Assembly (NCBI GenBank): GCA_039105265.1
Contig: JAPFFF010000012.1
Location: 1,860,001-1,924,000 of the forward strand
Origin: Tritrichomonas musculus
Lineage: Eukaryota; Parabasalia; Tritrichomonadida; Tritrichomonadidae
Length of the DNA: 64,000 nucleotides
Direction of reading: 5' to 3'
A program made the translations under genes and the position numbers. This document shows positions 8,690-19,939 of this stretch, piece by piece; position 1 is the first letter of the stretch, and the number at the start of each line of letters is the position of its first letter. The notes beneath the pieces were generated by a model. The model saw only the letters and a program-made list of their open reading frames with translations, had not been told where the DNA came from and searched no databases.

Positions 8690-8810
8690 TTCGATAGGAG
8701 CTATGGTAATGGACTATCATAAGGGGTCGGAGGCGGCGGAAATGGCTGTTTCATGCGTTAGACTGGGCGGAGGATACGTAGTATCCGTAGCACAGTCTAA
8801 TATTACTACT
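8690..8810. repeat. Right terminus of Polinton A (inner limit unknown)
   Basis: Read inward from 8810 the complement begins AGTAGTAATA, like the AGTAGTATAG ends of C. Positions 11-18 from the end (TTAGACTG) pair perfectly with positions 46-53 (CAGTCTAA), and inside this GGATAC pairs with GTATCC, giving a two-tier hairpin. The GC content is well above the surroundings. The partner repeat lies outside the window, so the length of the terminal repeat is not known. Confidence 0.65.
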
Positions 8811-8872
8811 AGGGTTATTAGCCATAGTAAATATTTCATATGGTTAATAACCAGAGTAATTAATTCTAAAGA
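8811..8872. repeat. Short inverted repeat just outside Polinton A
   Basis: GGTTATTAGCCATA at 8813-8826 and TATGGTTAATAACC at 8852-8865 are inverted copies matching at 13 of 14 positions. The first six bases outside A (AGGGTT) would be A's target duplication if the same bases precede its left end beyond the window. Confidence 0.4.
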
Positions 8873-9394
8873 TTAAGTGATTTGATTGTTTATTAATAAA
8901 GAATATAATTTAGTATAAAGCATACTTCGTTTTTTGGAATTAATATAGATTCGTTTTTTCGTAAATAGTAATTTAACCTCTTTTATTTGACCAAATCCTC
9001 TTTTTGTATAATTTGTACCAAAATACTTATTATAATTATCTCTTAATTCTATCACCTTATAATTATCATACTTTAATGATTGATAAAATGTTAGGAACTT
9101 ATCATCTATTTGAATTTTTATTTTTTCGGGTATAGGTGGTTTTTTGTTTATTTCAAACTTTGAGGGCTCTCCATCCGGACTAGACGTATGTAACTTACGT
9201 TGTAATTGTTTTGCAAGTTTATTTATCTCTTGATCATTTTTATAATATATTTTATTTTCTTTCTTTTTGATTTCTGGATGAATCGCGTTTAATATTTTTT
9301 TTTCGTCTTCGTTTAAATAAGAATAAATTGGATTTTCGAAATATTCGATTTGTTCTGTTTCATCCCAATTGTCGATCTCGAAAAATTCGAACAT
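8873..9394 (-). CDS. Hypothetical protein, 173 aa, divergent from the 331-aa gene
   Basis: I chose the ATG at 9394 (MFEFFEIDNWDETEQIEYF); the frame extends upstream only without an ATG. The protein is Lys/Glu/Asn-rich and predicted mostly helical, with a basic end (KRGFGQIKEVKLLFTKKRIY). No family was recognised. Its start has the same leader as the divergent gene at 9793 (a T run, then TAATGTTC), so the two probably share a promoter region. It may belong to Polinton B or be an unrelated gene. Confidence 0.45.
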   Translation of the reverse strand: MFEFFEIDNWDETEQIEYFENPIYSYLNEDEKKILNAIHPEIKKKENKIYYKNDQEINKLAKQLQRKLHTSSPDGEPSKFEINKKPPIPEKIKIQIDDKFLTFYQSLKYDNYKVIELRDNYNKYFGTNYTKRGFGQIKEVKLLFTKKRIYINSKKRSMLYTKLYSLLINNQIT

Positions 9395-9792
9395 TAAAAA
9401 AGTATGAAACTTTTTCAAAAGAATTTTTAATTTTTTTAATTTTTTCAAATTCTATAGAAAAACTTTTTTTAGAATAAAAATAACTATTTTACAAATATGT
9501 ATATTTAATGTAGATATTAAATAATAGATTAGATTTAAAAAATAAAATACTTTGGAATAAAATTTATATTCTCTCAATTTATTGAAATATTTTTAATATT
9601 TTGTTTTTTAATAATAATCATAAAAATAATATATATATTTAATATAGATAATAAATAATTAATCGTTAGATTAAAACTGAAAAAACGATGAAAATTATCG
9701 TATTTCAATTTTGTGAGAAACGATAATTGAGAGAATAAAATATCTTTCTCTGAATTATTCTTAAAAATCGCCATTGCTGACCATTTTTTTTA
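9395..9792. promoter_or_regulatory. Intergenic region between divergent genes, with an inverted repeat
   Basis: This very AT-rich stretch separates two divergent starts. ATTCTCTCAATT at 9568-9579 and its exact complement AATTGAGAGAAT at 9725-9736 form an inverted pair, with weaker symmetry around them. A degenerate direct repeat (TATATTTAATNTAGATANTA type) occurs near 9500 and 9635. Both genes start with a T-run and TAATGTTC. A shared promoter is the simple reading. Confidence 0.35.
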
Positions 9793-10788
9793 ATGTTCTT
9801 CAACAACAACAACAACAATCTAAACTCAAAACAAAGACGAAACATCAAGCGTCAAATCCAAAGAATGCCAATGCTTAATGACATGCAAATGACAAATCAG
9901 AATCAATTGTTGCAACTCTTGCTGAACAAGCAAGACCCGAATCAATTACTGCAACTCTTGCTGAACAAGCAAGACCAGAATCTGTCGCAAATCTTGCTGA
10001 ACAAGCAAGTTCAGATTCAGCAACCAGACCAGAATCTGTCGCAAATCTTGCTGAATAAGCAAGTTCAGATTCAGCAACAAGAGGAGGAAGAAGAAGAACC
10101 TCATTTGCAAATAGAACCTGGCCATGTCATAAATTTTTTGCCAGCTAAACCAGAGGAAGAGACAAAAAGCTGGGAAAGATTAATGGACATAATTCTTCAA
10201 TCTGATCAGCAACCAAATCCCCTCACAAAGTTGGATTGGAGAATTCGTCAAATAATGACCAAATATGTGGACAAAAAGCTAGAAAAGCAAAAAGCAGATT
10301 ATGAAACCAAGCTCAAGAACCTGGAGGAACAAATTACAAAACTAAAGATACCACCACCACCTCCACCAGCACCAGCACCGGAAATAGATTATGCATCTGT
10401 TTCAAAAAGAGTATGCAAAGAACCAGTTTTCGTAGATGAATTAGTGAGAGTGGTAAACAATGCCTGGGATAAGAGAGAAAAGGTTGATCCAGCTGGAATT
10501 GCTAAAACTCTAGAAAGAAAGATCAGTAGATCAGAAGAAGCAAGACGTTTAATATTCGTCCATGAAGATTTCAAAAATAAATACAGTAAAGATTATAATG
10601 CATCCAAGCTCCAACAAGATCTTTATAATGACTTTGTTTCCTCAATAAAAAAGCTCGTTGATGATCCTCGAGATTACAATCATTTACTATCACTTCAGGA
10701 TAAAGATCCAGATGTGAATCTTAAAAATTTACCCACAATTACAGCATTGTGGGTTGAACATTATTTAAAGACACTTTTAATAGCATAA
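9793..10788 (+). CDS. Gln/Leu repeat and coiled-coil protein, 331 aa (probably Polinton B)
   Basis: An Asn-rich start (MFFNNNNNNLNSKQRRN) is followed by tandem repeats with the cores QLLQLLLNKQD and NLSQILLNKQVQIQQ at about residues 38-95, an acidic run EEEEEE, a coiled coil at about 140-180 (DKKLEKQKADYETKLKNLEE), a PPPPPPAPAP linker and a conserved-looking helical C-terminal domain (about residues 205-331). It lies 100 bp upstream of the polymerase in the same direction. No family was recognised. It could be a terminal-protein or scaffold-like partner, but that is speculation from position only. Confidence 0.6.
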   Translation: MFFNNNNNNLNSKQRRNIKRQIQRMPMLNDMQMTNQNQLLQLLLNKQDPNQLLQLLLNKQDQNLSQILLNKQVQIQQPDQNLSQILLNKQVQIQQQEEEEEEPHLQIEPGHVINFLPAKPEEETKSWERLMDIILQSDQQPNPLTKLDWRIRQIMTKYVDKKLEKQKADYETKLKNLEEQITKLKIPPPPPPAPAPEIDYASVSKRVCKEPVFVDELVRVVNNAWDKREKVDPAGIAKTLERKISRSEEARRLIFVHEDFKNKYSKDYNASKLQQDLYNDFVSSIKKLVDDPRDYNHLLSLQDKDPDVNLKNLPTITALWVEHYLKTLLIA

Positions 10789-10887
10789 GTCATTAATAAA
10801 CAATTCTTCTCTTATTTTTTTCAATTCTTTTATTTTTATATTTCTGCAGTTTTTAGGTTAATAAAGGTCAATTTAATCACACTTAAA

Positions 10888-13800
10888 ATGGACTTCAACA
10901 AACTTTCAAGAGAAGAATTGATAAAACTTGTTCAAACACAGCAAAATCAAATACAGAGATTACAGAGAAGTGGCTTGTCTGGAAAAAAGATGAAAACCAA
11001 TATATCAAATGCAAATATTCAAAACGATAATGACATAATGAACTTGTCTATAGATTTTTATGAAGCCTCAAAGACACAAGCAAGACAAGCATACGAAAAA
11101 AGAGTACAAGAAGTGGATGATCAAGAGTTATTTCAAAGAGAACTCAAAAGACCCATGTTTATGGCTGCAAAAGAGTTCTCCTTTGACGTCGATATTGGAG
11201 ACAGTGAGTGCAAGAGACTCGCATTTACAGAGATGCTTCGACACTGCTATAAGATTCGAAATGAATCAAAAGTTGTCGTCAAAGCATACACACTTGATGG
11301 ACACGCAAAATGGTTCACTCTCTGCGACAAACATGACATAGAGAGCACAATAGGTCACATATCAGGCGAATTAGACTTGTCAGAAGAGAAATCAGATACA
11401 AACCCAACAGTAAATTTTGAATTCATTCCAGTCAAATATGATGTACTTTTTCTAAGAAAACAATTAGATCAAAAAGGAATTAAGTTCGATGTTATTAAAG
11501 AAGATGAAGATGACCATGCATTATATCATGAAGAAGTCGAAATCGATCCAGATTATAGATCAACACCAGAAGGATCATTCTTTCCTTTTATTAATTTATC
11601 TAATTTAGATCTCAGTGAATTCCAAATATTCTCAAAGATAGAAAAGAAAAATTATAAAGACAATTGTTTTGTCTATGCTTTGATTCAGTCAGGAGTGTTC
11701 AATGATGAAGAAATAAATCACTTGCGAAATTATGTTCAAACTAAATCGATGCCAAATAACAAAATCAAAGAGATATCAGAAAAATTGAAATGCGGTTTTG
11801 TCGTGAAAAGAATCGACGAAAGGTTTGATATTCAGCATCAAATGTAGATCAAAATAGACACAAGAAAGAAAGGTTATGATAGAACACTAGAGTTGCTTCT
11901 TTATAAAGATCACTACATGATATATAGGCCAATCAAATGCACCATCTATTATCTTGAACACGCAAAAGAAATAGACGAAAAGTTCAAAGATGATAAAAAC
12001 CGCTTCATGATCAAAGGCATCAAAGGCGAAAAGATTTTTTATTCAGAAAATGGCACTCTTCCAATGATGATATTCAGAAAAATGTTTGAGCCCAATATGT
12101 TCAGAGAGATAAGAATCTGCGAATTATCCATATTGAATACAACCGAATACGATGGATTGAATGATTACATTGATCTTGATGATAATGAAGAATTATGAAC
12201 AAAAATAATAGACTCAAATAAAGATAAGAAGAAAGAGAAAGATTGGTCCAGAGTATATTATTCAGATTTTGAAACAGACACTACTGTATCTCCTCATCGT
12301 CCTTATTTGAATTGCACAGTGTATCGTGAAGGCCAAAATATTCACAAAATAAGTTTTGAAGGTGAAAACATTGATCGTCAGTTTCTCAATTATCTATACA
12401 ATAATTCACTAACTTATTTTCACAATTTAAAGTACGATGGTTGCTTTTTCATCAATACTTCTGGATGGAAAACACAAATAACTGAAAGAACAGGCACAGT
12501 TTTGCAAGTCATTATGCTCTAATATGCTCCAAATGGCAAATTAGTGAAAAAGCTTACGTTTCGCAATTCCTATTCAATTATTCAATCGGCTCTCAGGAAT
12601 TTTGCATCTATGTTTAATTTAGATGTGCATAAAGAGGTTATGGCATACAAAATATTCACTAAGGAAAACATTCAAAAAGCTGTTCTGCCGATCAATGAAT
12701 TCTATGAGCAGTATAGGAAAGAGAACGATGGCAAAGATGAAAGCAAACAAATCCTAAAAAATGCCAAAATAAGTGAAACATACAATGAAAAAAATGATTC
12801 AATTAATATTATGAAATATGCCAAGTTCTATTGTTTTAAGGATTGTATCGTTCTTATGAAAGGGCTTGAAAAATTTGATAAAGACTTGAAAGAAGTATTC
12901 CAACAAACAGGTACAGAAATGTTAGGCGTTAATAACTTTATTTCAATCTTATCTATCGGTTATCATTTCACCAATAAATATGGATGTTTTGACGGTTGTT
13001 ATCAATTAAGTGGCAAACCGCAAAACTTTATTCAAAGATGTGTAAGCGGATGAAGAACAATGACGGCATCAAATCAAAAGCAATATATAGAAGGAAGAAT
13101 ACAAGATTTTGATGCTGTTAGCCTTTATCCTTCAGCCATGTATGTAATGGATGGTGTTGCTAAAGGAAAACCGAAAATTTTGCCTCAAAATATAGACCAT
13201 GATCAATTGATGAAATATGACACTTTTTTTATTGAAATCAATATTAATGAAATCAAGTGCAAATCCGATAAGCCATATAAATTCGGGCAAGTCTTTAGAC
13301 GAAATGATAAGGGCTCAAAAATATTTGACAATGATCCTGTTAGCAATTTTTATATTGACAAGATTGCACTAATGGATTTAATAGAGTTCTATGATCTCAA
13401 ATACGAAATCATTCGTGGTTACTATTTTGATGAAGGATTTAATAAGAAGATAAATGAGTTCATTCTTGGATTATTTAATTTAAGACTCAAATATAAGAAA
13501 GAGAAGAATCCACTGCAGTCAACGATCAAATTGCTATTGAATTCAATCTATGGCAAATCAATATTGAAAGCGATGAAAACAGAAACAAAAAGTGTACCCA
13601 GAGATGAGCTAATGAAATACATTTGGCGCAATTATAACTTTATCACAGAAATCTATGATGAACCGACAATTGATAGATGCTATGTGAAAAAGCTGAAGCC
13701 GATCAATGATCATTTCAATCTCCCACAATTTGGTGCTAGCGTTCTTTCATGGTCAAAACATTTGATGAATCGTGTTATGGCTAGTGCAGAACAAAATGGG

Positions 13801-14250
13801 ATTGAAATATTCTATCAAGATACCGATAGCATGCACCTATATGAAGATGATGTGAAAAAAGTGGCAGAGATCTTTAAGGAGAAATATAATGCTGAATTAA
13901 TAGGTGAAAACATGTGTCAATTTCATAATGATTTTGACGGTTTTGAGGGTGCAGTAGGCCAAATACATTCACGAAAACTGATCGCATTAGGCAAGAAAAG
14001 TTATTTAGATATCTTAGTCGATGAAGAAGGAAAAGAAGGATATCATATAAGACTCAAGGGCATTCCTCATCAAGTGATCATTAATAAATGTAAACGAATG
14101 GGCATCACAATTGAAGAACTCTATGAAAAATTGTATGCTGGGGCATAAATGGAGTTCAATTTATTAGATGGCACAAATGCTTTCAGAAAAACTCAAACTT
14201 TTCAGCAGACTAATATCAAAAAGTTTAGCAGGACCCTTAAATTCATTTAG
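10888..14250 (+). pseudogene. Decayed protein-primed family B DNA polymerase (Polinton B)
   Basis: It is recognisable along its length as the same enzyme as the intact 1,050-aa polymerase of C. The exonuclease signature SDFETDTT, the palm motifs DFDAVSLYPSAM and KLLLNSIYGKS, and YQDTDSMH are all still readable. The copy is broken, with about five breaks, and is a fossil. Protein-primed polymerases of this family replicate the linear Polinton genome from its ends. It is followed by a convergent beta-rich protein gene. Confidence 0.85.
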
Positions 14251-14980
14251 TTAACACATCCTTAACGTCTGCATCTTTAGCTGGCTTTACTTTAATTGAA
14301 ACAAACAAAGGACTTTTTAAAGCGATAGCCTGAAATTGGAAATCGACTAAACTTAATTCTAAATATTTTAAACTATCTGTGTTTGTTTTTATTTTTATCG
14401 GTTTTCCTTCTTTCTCAAAGTCATAAATCAGTGGCTTGCCGTCTATAGCCATTGTGTTTATATTTCCTATAACTGAAGGCGTATACTCTTGATCGCCAAT
14501 AGCTGAATACATCGGATTACCTTGTAAAGAGACCAAATAAAGTTTTGTATGAGTTATGATCGGCAAATCTGGCACAATAAAGGGTTCTTTAGGATCAATT
14601 GTCAAAGGCAAAGGAGTGTTATATAATCCAGTCAATAATGCTGCTCTGTGAGATATTGATGTAATTGTTGTTTTCAAACTTGCTGTTATCTTTAATGTTC
14701 GTTTATTTTTATCATATTCCCATGCTAATTCACTTTTCTGACTAAAAATTTGTTCAAGTTGTTTGATAGAATAACGATAGGACTCAGAAAATTCAATCGT
14801 ATGAACGGTTTTGCCAACTTGATATTTCATATAATCATCTTTTGTTCTTAATAATATGTTTGAATTAGTGTTTATAGAAGACACATAATATTTTACATAG
14901 CTGCATTTCCAAGGTATATTCATCGTCAAAGACACAGTATGATATGCTTGTGAATCACGGCTTTGCATAGAAATTAACAT
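14243..14980 (-). CDS. Beta-rich structural protein, 245 aa (Polinton B)
   Basis: A homologue of the 244-aa protein of C (32318-33052), with shared segments IPWKCxYVKYYVSSINT, SHRAxLxTGLYNT, LYLVSLQGN, SIGDQEYTPS and TDSLKYLEL. The layout (a segment ending in a 'LLTGL' turn, then PDLPI, LYLVSLQG and IGD) resembles a beta-rich structural protein that animal Polintons also carry, often suggested to be a minor capsid or fibre-base protein. The frame is open over the full length. It is divergent from the fibre gene, 16 bp away, as in C. Confidence 0.6.
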   Translation of the reverse strand: MLISMQSRDSQAYHTVSLTMNIPWKCSYVKYYVSSINTNSNILLRTKDDYMKYQVGKTVHTIEFSESYRYSIKQLEQIFSQKSELAWEYDKNKRTLKITASLKTTITSISHRAALLTGLYNTPLPLTIDPKEPFIVPDLPIITHTKLYLVSLQGNPMYSAIGDQEYTPSVIGNINTMAIDGKPLIYDFEKEGKPIKIKTNTDSLKYLELSLVDFQFQAIALKSPLFVSIKVKPAKDADVKDVLTK

Positions 14981-14996
14981 TTATTTATTATTAAAT

Positions 14997-17900
14997 ATGT
15001 CGTTTGGTTTATACTCAATTCAATCAATTGAGGCTGAGACATTAAAATCAAATGGAATAGAAATCAAAGTCGGAGAGGATGAGAATGGAAATAAAATTGT
15101 TCAAATAGAAGATGAAGATGGTTCTGCAGTTTTCTTCAATAACATTTATAATAAAACAGAGATAGATGCTTATATAACCGCAGGTGCAGGTATAAAACCA
15201 GGAGATATAAAAAACTTATATAAGGCAATATTTATCCAACAGGACAAATCAAGGTGAATGGCAAATTGACCAATGCTTTCACCTTAGAACAGCTTTATAA
15301 ATGTTTGAATGATAATTCAGATGCTATTCAAAACTCTCTAAATCAATTGAAAATAGACGCAACTTTTGATGTAAACCGTGAAATTTCAGACTTAACATTG
15401 AAAGGATTAGATTTTGATCTAAAGAATAAATATTATATCTCAACAGAAAACAATTCAATAAAGACATATAATCAATTAATAAGAGTACTCAATCAGTTTA
15501 TTAAACACTCAAGGGCTATGACGGTTATCAGCCCAGATAATAAACTATTGAAAATGCTCCCCCTTAAAAAAGAGGATGGTGCTCAACTTTTGGATTATTG
15601 GGAGGATAAACGATGCTATTATGAAAAAGAAAAAGTCGACACATTTAATGAGATTATTGAATCATTGAATATCACTCTTGAAAATATATATAATTGGATT
15701 GAAACATTCAATAATTTGAAAGATTTCGGTTTTGATAGTTCATCAAATATTAAACCAGATGGAAAAGCTAAAGTGATAACGTATGAAGAAACCGAAAAAG
15801 AATCAGAACCATGGTATGGATCATTTTTGACCAAAAATAGAATGAAAACCAAAGAAGAACCTATCACAAATTTTGACCAAATGGTCAATGCAATCAATAC
15901 AAACACAGAAACAATATCTCAAATGCATGAAGATATTATGGAAGGCTTAAATAATCAAGAAGTGACAGTATATAATGAAGCCAAAGATGAAATAGAGACA
16001 AAAACTTTAGAGACAAAAACTTTAAAAACAAAAACAGTGAACGATAAAGGTGAAATCGAATATGATAATATAGCCAATGTTTTTGAAAAATTGAAGAAGG
16101 CCGATAAACAGAATCAGAATTTTTTCCGTCATATCATGGAGAATTTTAATAAAACTGCTTTGAAAAATATATATAATAATTTTAAACAGACTGTGTTTGG
16201 TAAAGATGGAGAAACATATCAGAAGACATATATAGCACATTTTGATGATGATGTTGCTGGTGATAAACATTTTGCCATTAGCTGGATGGAGAACCAATCA
16301 TGAATTTGTTCCTCCTGATAACTATGTATGGGATGATTATTTAGAAGAGTGGGTGATGTTATCATATAGAAATAGAGGTTTTGATAGAAATTGGAGAAAT
16401 AGCTATTCAGAGGAAGTGTCAGTTATGGTTGAATTATTGAATCAAGGCCGATTTTTAGGAAAAGGCCAAATTGTTCAATATGGAGGTGAATGGGTTTGGC
16501 GCCATCATGTAGACCCCGTTGATGATATTAAATTATTATCAGATGAAATAGCAGATATTAATATTAATAATAATTTGCCAGCAAATATTTCAGGAGTGAA
16601 TTCAGTAAATGAATTATTAGAAAGCTATGATATCAATATTTTGAAAGAAGAATGCCGAACAATTGATGAGAAAAAACCGGTTTTAGGCAATTTCAATATA
16701 TTAGCAAATTTGAATGTAAATGGATTAATAAACGGTGTTGATATTGAAAAATTAGCTACGTCATCAGATAAGACAGATTCACTTTTTAATATAAAATTTG
16801 GAGTTCCAGAATTCAATGTGAAAAATGAAAACGTTGAAAATTATAATATATTGAAAATTAAAATAAACGATGATGATATTGAACAAAAATTGAAAGCTTT
16901 CAATGGGAATATATTCAAAATAATTCTCAGAAAAGATGTTGTTTATGACACTGAAGGACGATATATCAAAGAATTTTTAATAAGCGTTCATGATAATCAT
17001 ATTCAATGTCCGATAATAGCTTATGATGAAGAATCGAAAGGATATACAAATAAATGTTCTGAAGATAGCTCTCAATTTTTCATAGCTTTTGATGAGCGTC
17101 TCAATATTGTGCCATATACGTTATGGATGAACGGTGATTTGAGTATAATGAATCAAACAAGTCAGGATTTAATTGAATCGAATAAACCAGTTTTTAAGTG
17201 CAAAATAATTGAAGCAGATAATGCTCTCAAATTACACAAAAGTGACGTTCATTATTTCTATAAGCCTTCAATTATTTCAGAAGATAATGATTATTATAAA
17301 ATGATTTTTGAAATACCTTCTGATTATACAATACCTCTCAATTTGCAATTTAAATTCAAAGAATATTGTTTTGGAAATGAATGGGTCTTAACCTGGGATG
17401 GAATAAAATGGATGGGCAATAATATTCAAGCAAGAATCGTTGGGAAAGTTGTGAATAAATTGAATCGAACAAAAATGTCAGAATCTTCAAGACCATCAAA
17501 TTCTGTTTTCTTTATGATCAAGAAAACTGAAGCAAATGAAAAATTAATCCCAAAAAGAGAGTCATCACCGGAAAGTTTAATTCATGGACTTTTTCAAAAT
17601 AAATCTAAAAAATTTGAATTAATTAAGAAAGATGGCACAAAAATTGAACCAAAAAGTTTATATTGGTTTATTGATGATTCAGAAATAGTTAATGATGAAA
17701 GATATCCAGATTATTCAATTGGTAAACTAAATATAATTTGTGATGATTGTCCAAATAATAATTTCAAAATTGAAGAGATTGATGAAATCCATTTAAATAT
17801 TGAAACACCTGGTTATCCTCAATTTACTGTTGCTTATACATTTAAAGCAAATGGTGTTTTTGTTAATTCAGTCAATAAAAGAGGACATTTTGGTCTTATT

Positions 17901-19493
17901 CCTCTGAAAAATACAATTGAAAGCCTTGAATTACATTTAGAAGATAGTTTAATTGATGACAATGACAGAAATATTGAATTATATCTCAGAAAAGATATTA
18001 TTAATTCAATAGAAGAAGTCAATTGGGATTCAAAAACAAATGCTTTTGCTTATATTATTAAATCTCAATTCTATGATGTTAGTCCAAACCCAAATGCAGC
18101 AACTACTTTGTATACAGATTATAATATCACTTCATCCAAAATAATAACTGCCGATAACATCACGACGATGAGAAGTGATTTAAATGTTTTAACAAATAAT
18201 TTTGATGTCGTTTCATATGATGTTCAAGCTATTTCAAATAAAGTTGATGTTTTGAATTCAGAAATGGTCGCTATTAATTTAAAAACACAAAATTTAGAAT
18301 ATGATGAAAAAAATACACGAATGATTTCTTATGTTGCATTAGCTTTTGGTATAGCAGGGACAGTTGGAAGTGCTATATCTATCGGAATGCCAATTAACCC
18401 TAACTTCATCAAATTCCCCACTAAAACTGTTTCCAATGCAGGCCAAACAACAACCAGAGGCGGTGGAATTTTGCAAAGAATTCAGAACTTTTTTAGAGAA
18501 TGGTGGTATAGAAGAGCCGGCTATCGTAATCTTGGTGATATGGAATTGTTTGATAACCCAGGGATTACTCGTTCAATACAATCAACAACTGATTTAACAC
18601 CACTTTTTGAATGGTGCGATAAAGAATATGAACCATTACCTGATGAAACATTTGATGATGATTTTGATGACCCTACGAAAGCTGTTTTATCCATAAGAGC
18701 AACGGAAGAAATGTGTAATCAATTCAGAGATAGTTTGAAGAGACCTTTCAAATTATTGGCCTCAAAGGTCGAAGAAATTGAGAGTAGTGATTTTATTTCA
18801 AAAAGTGATTTGAAAAGAGACGATACAATTGACATTAATGGCAAATTAATTGATGGCAAAATACATTTAGAAGCTGAGGATACAATAAGTGAAGGAATTA
18901 TCAAAGTCAGGATTATGATCATGAAAGTAAGCGAATATAATGATATAGACTATGAAGAGAATCATCCAATAATTCATATATCAAATGGAGAGATATCGAA
19001 CTATGAGGGCACAGAGAACTTTCCAACTGCATCTCTCCAAGACAAAACTATAATTATTGATAACCCAAAGAGACATAGAATTAGTGCAATCAGCATCCAA
19101 GAGAACACAGCGATAAGAAGTATGAAATATTCTGTAAATGATATAGCATATATGAGTGACATTGATACGCTTAATAAAAAGATTGATCAAATAGAAGAAA
19201 ACTCACATACAAACGATGAAAACATAGCAAAAATAATGAATACTTATCCTACAGAGGATGAGGTTAATGATGTATTTAAGGAGTATACATTAAAGAGTGA
19301 GCTTGAGGAAGTAAAAACAAAAATAGATAAAACATCTAAAGCTCATCAAGATTTAGCTATTCTAGTAGGTAATCATGTTTCTAGTATCATAACAAAAAAT
19401 AGCAAAATATCAAATTTAGAGAGAGAAAATGCAACATTAAAGGATACTATAGCAGCAATGGAATCTAGGTTAGCTGCTCTTGAAGCGATATAA
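14997..19493 (+). pseudogene. Decayed giant fibre-like gene (Polinton B)
   Basis: This is one long gene of the same kind as the two giant fibre genes of C. It begins MSFGLYSIQSIEAETLKSNG, like the 1,546-aa protein, contains a tryptophan repeat segment (PPDNYVWDDYLEEWVM), and has a long central region nearly identical at DNA level to the 1,219-aa fibre of C. That region includes the segment around TLYTDYNITSSKIITADNIT and a membrane-like Gly-rich helix. It ends in a leucine-zipper coil (SNLERENATLKDTIAAMESR). It is broken, with about two breaks. The last 1,080 codons are still open. Confidence 0.75.
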
Positions 19494-19544
19494 AGTGATT
19501 TCAACCATTTTGTTAACTTATTATTTTTGCAATTTTTTTTTACG

Positions 19545-19617
19545 AACCCCGAGTGAAATCATCGGCGCAGTTAGGTCTGGGCGACCGTTAAGGGCGCACA
19601 GCCTAACTTATACTACT
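19545..19617. repeat. Right terminus of Polinton B
   Basis: Read inward from 19617 the complement begins AGTAGTATAAGTTAGG. Positions 11-19 (GTTAGGCTG) pair with positions 39-48 (CAGACCTAAC) with one bulged base, giving a hairpin at the same place as at the ends of A and C. The inner part GCG/CGC can extend it. No second copy was found in the window. Confidence 0.65.
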
Positions 19618-19939
19618 ATAGAAAAAGTCGATGAATAATGAGATTTAAATTAAAAAAATTGTATAAATAAATTTAATATTATTTATGCTTATATTATAAC
19701 TATAAATATTGGGGTTTAATTTGAATTTTTAATTAATAAAAAAATAGTTAACGATTAAAAAAACAAAATTTGTTATAACTTGGGCATTAAATAACATAGG
19801 ATGTAATGATTTAAATCCCCAAAGATTTTATCCAAATATTTGTTAAATATAAAGAAAAACCTCATTTAAATGGAAAATCAATAATAAACGGTCAAAATTC
19901 TGATAAAAAAAAAATTATTTCAAAAAAATTCAATGGGAA
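19618..19939. other. Gene-free AT-rich stretch
   Basis: Homopolymer-rich sequence between the end of Polinton B and the foldback element. I see no gene and no repeat worth naming in it. Confidence 0.6.

Larger units (their letters stand above)
1..8810. mobile_element. Polinton/Maverick A, right part, cut by the window's left edge
   Basis: This is the right-hand part of a Polinton. It carries a fibre-like gene on the plus strand followed by a compact minus-strand block that includes a capsid candidate, an FtsK/HerA-type packaging ATPase and a retroviral-like integrase, in the same order as the matching block of element C. The right terminus is placed at 8810, where the sequence ends in ACTACT and its complement begins AGTAGTA, as at the ends of C. 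The left end lies outside the window. The visible genes are open and I saw no breaks, so this part looks whole. Codon choice (many CGT, CGA, TCG, ACG) differs strongly from B and C. Age cannot be judged from one terminus, but the open frames argue for a fairly recent insertion. Confidence 0.85.
8873..19617. mobile_element. Polinton/Maverick B, old and broken; left end uncertain
   Basis: Recognisable parts are a decayed protein-primed DNA polymerase, a beta-rich structural protein, a decayed giant fibre gene and a right terminus at 19617 with the AGTAGTA end and subterminal hairpin. A coiled-coil gene and a small divergent gene at the left may belong to it. Capsid, ATPase and integrase genes are not in view. 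In total I count about seven breaks in the polymerase and fibre genes, so it is old compared with C. No left terminus was found between 8811 and 9793, so B is either truncated there or continues on the far side of A. Confidence 0.75.
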
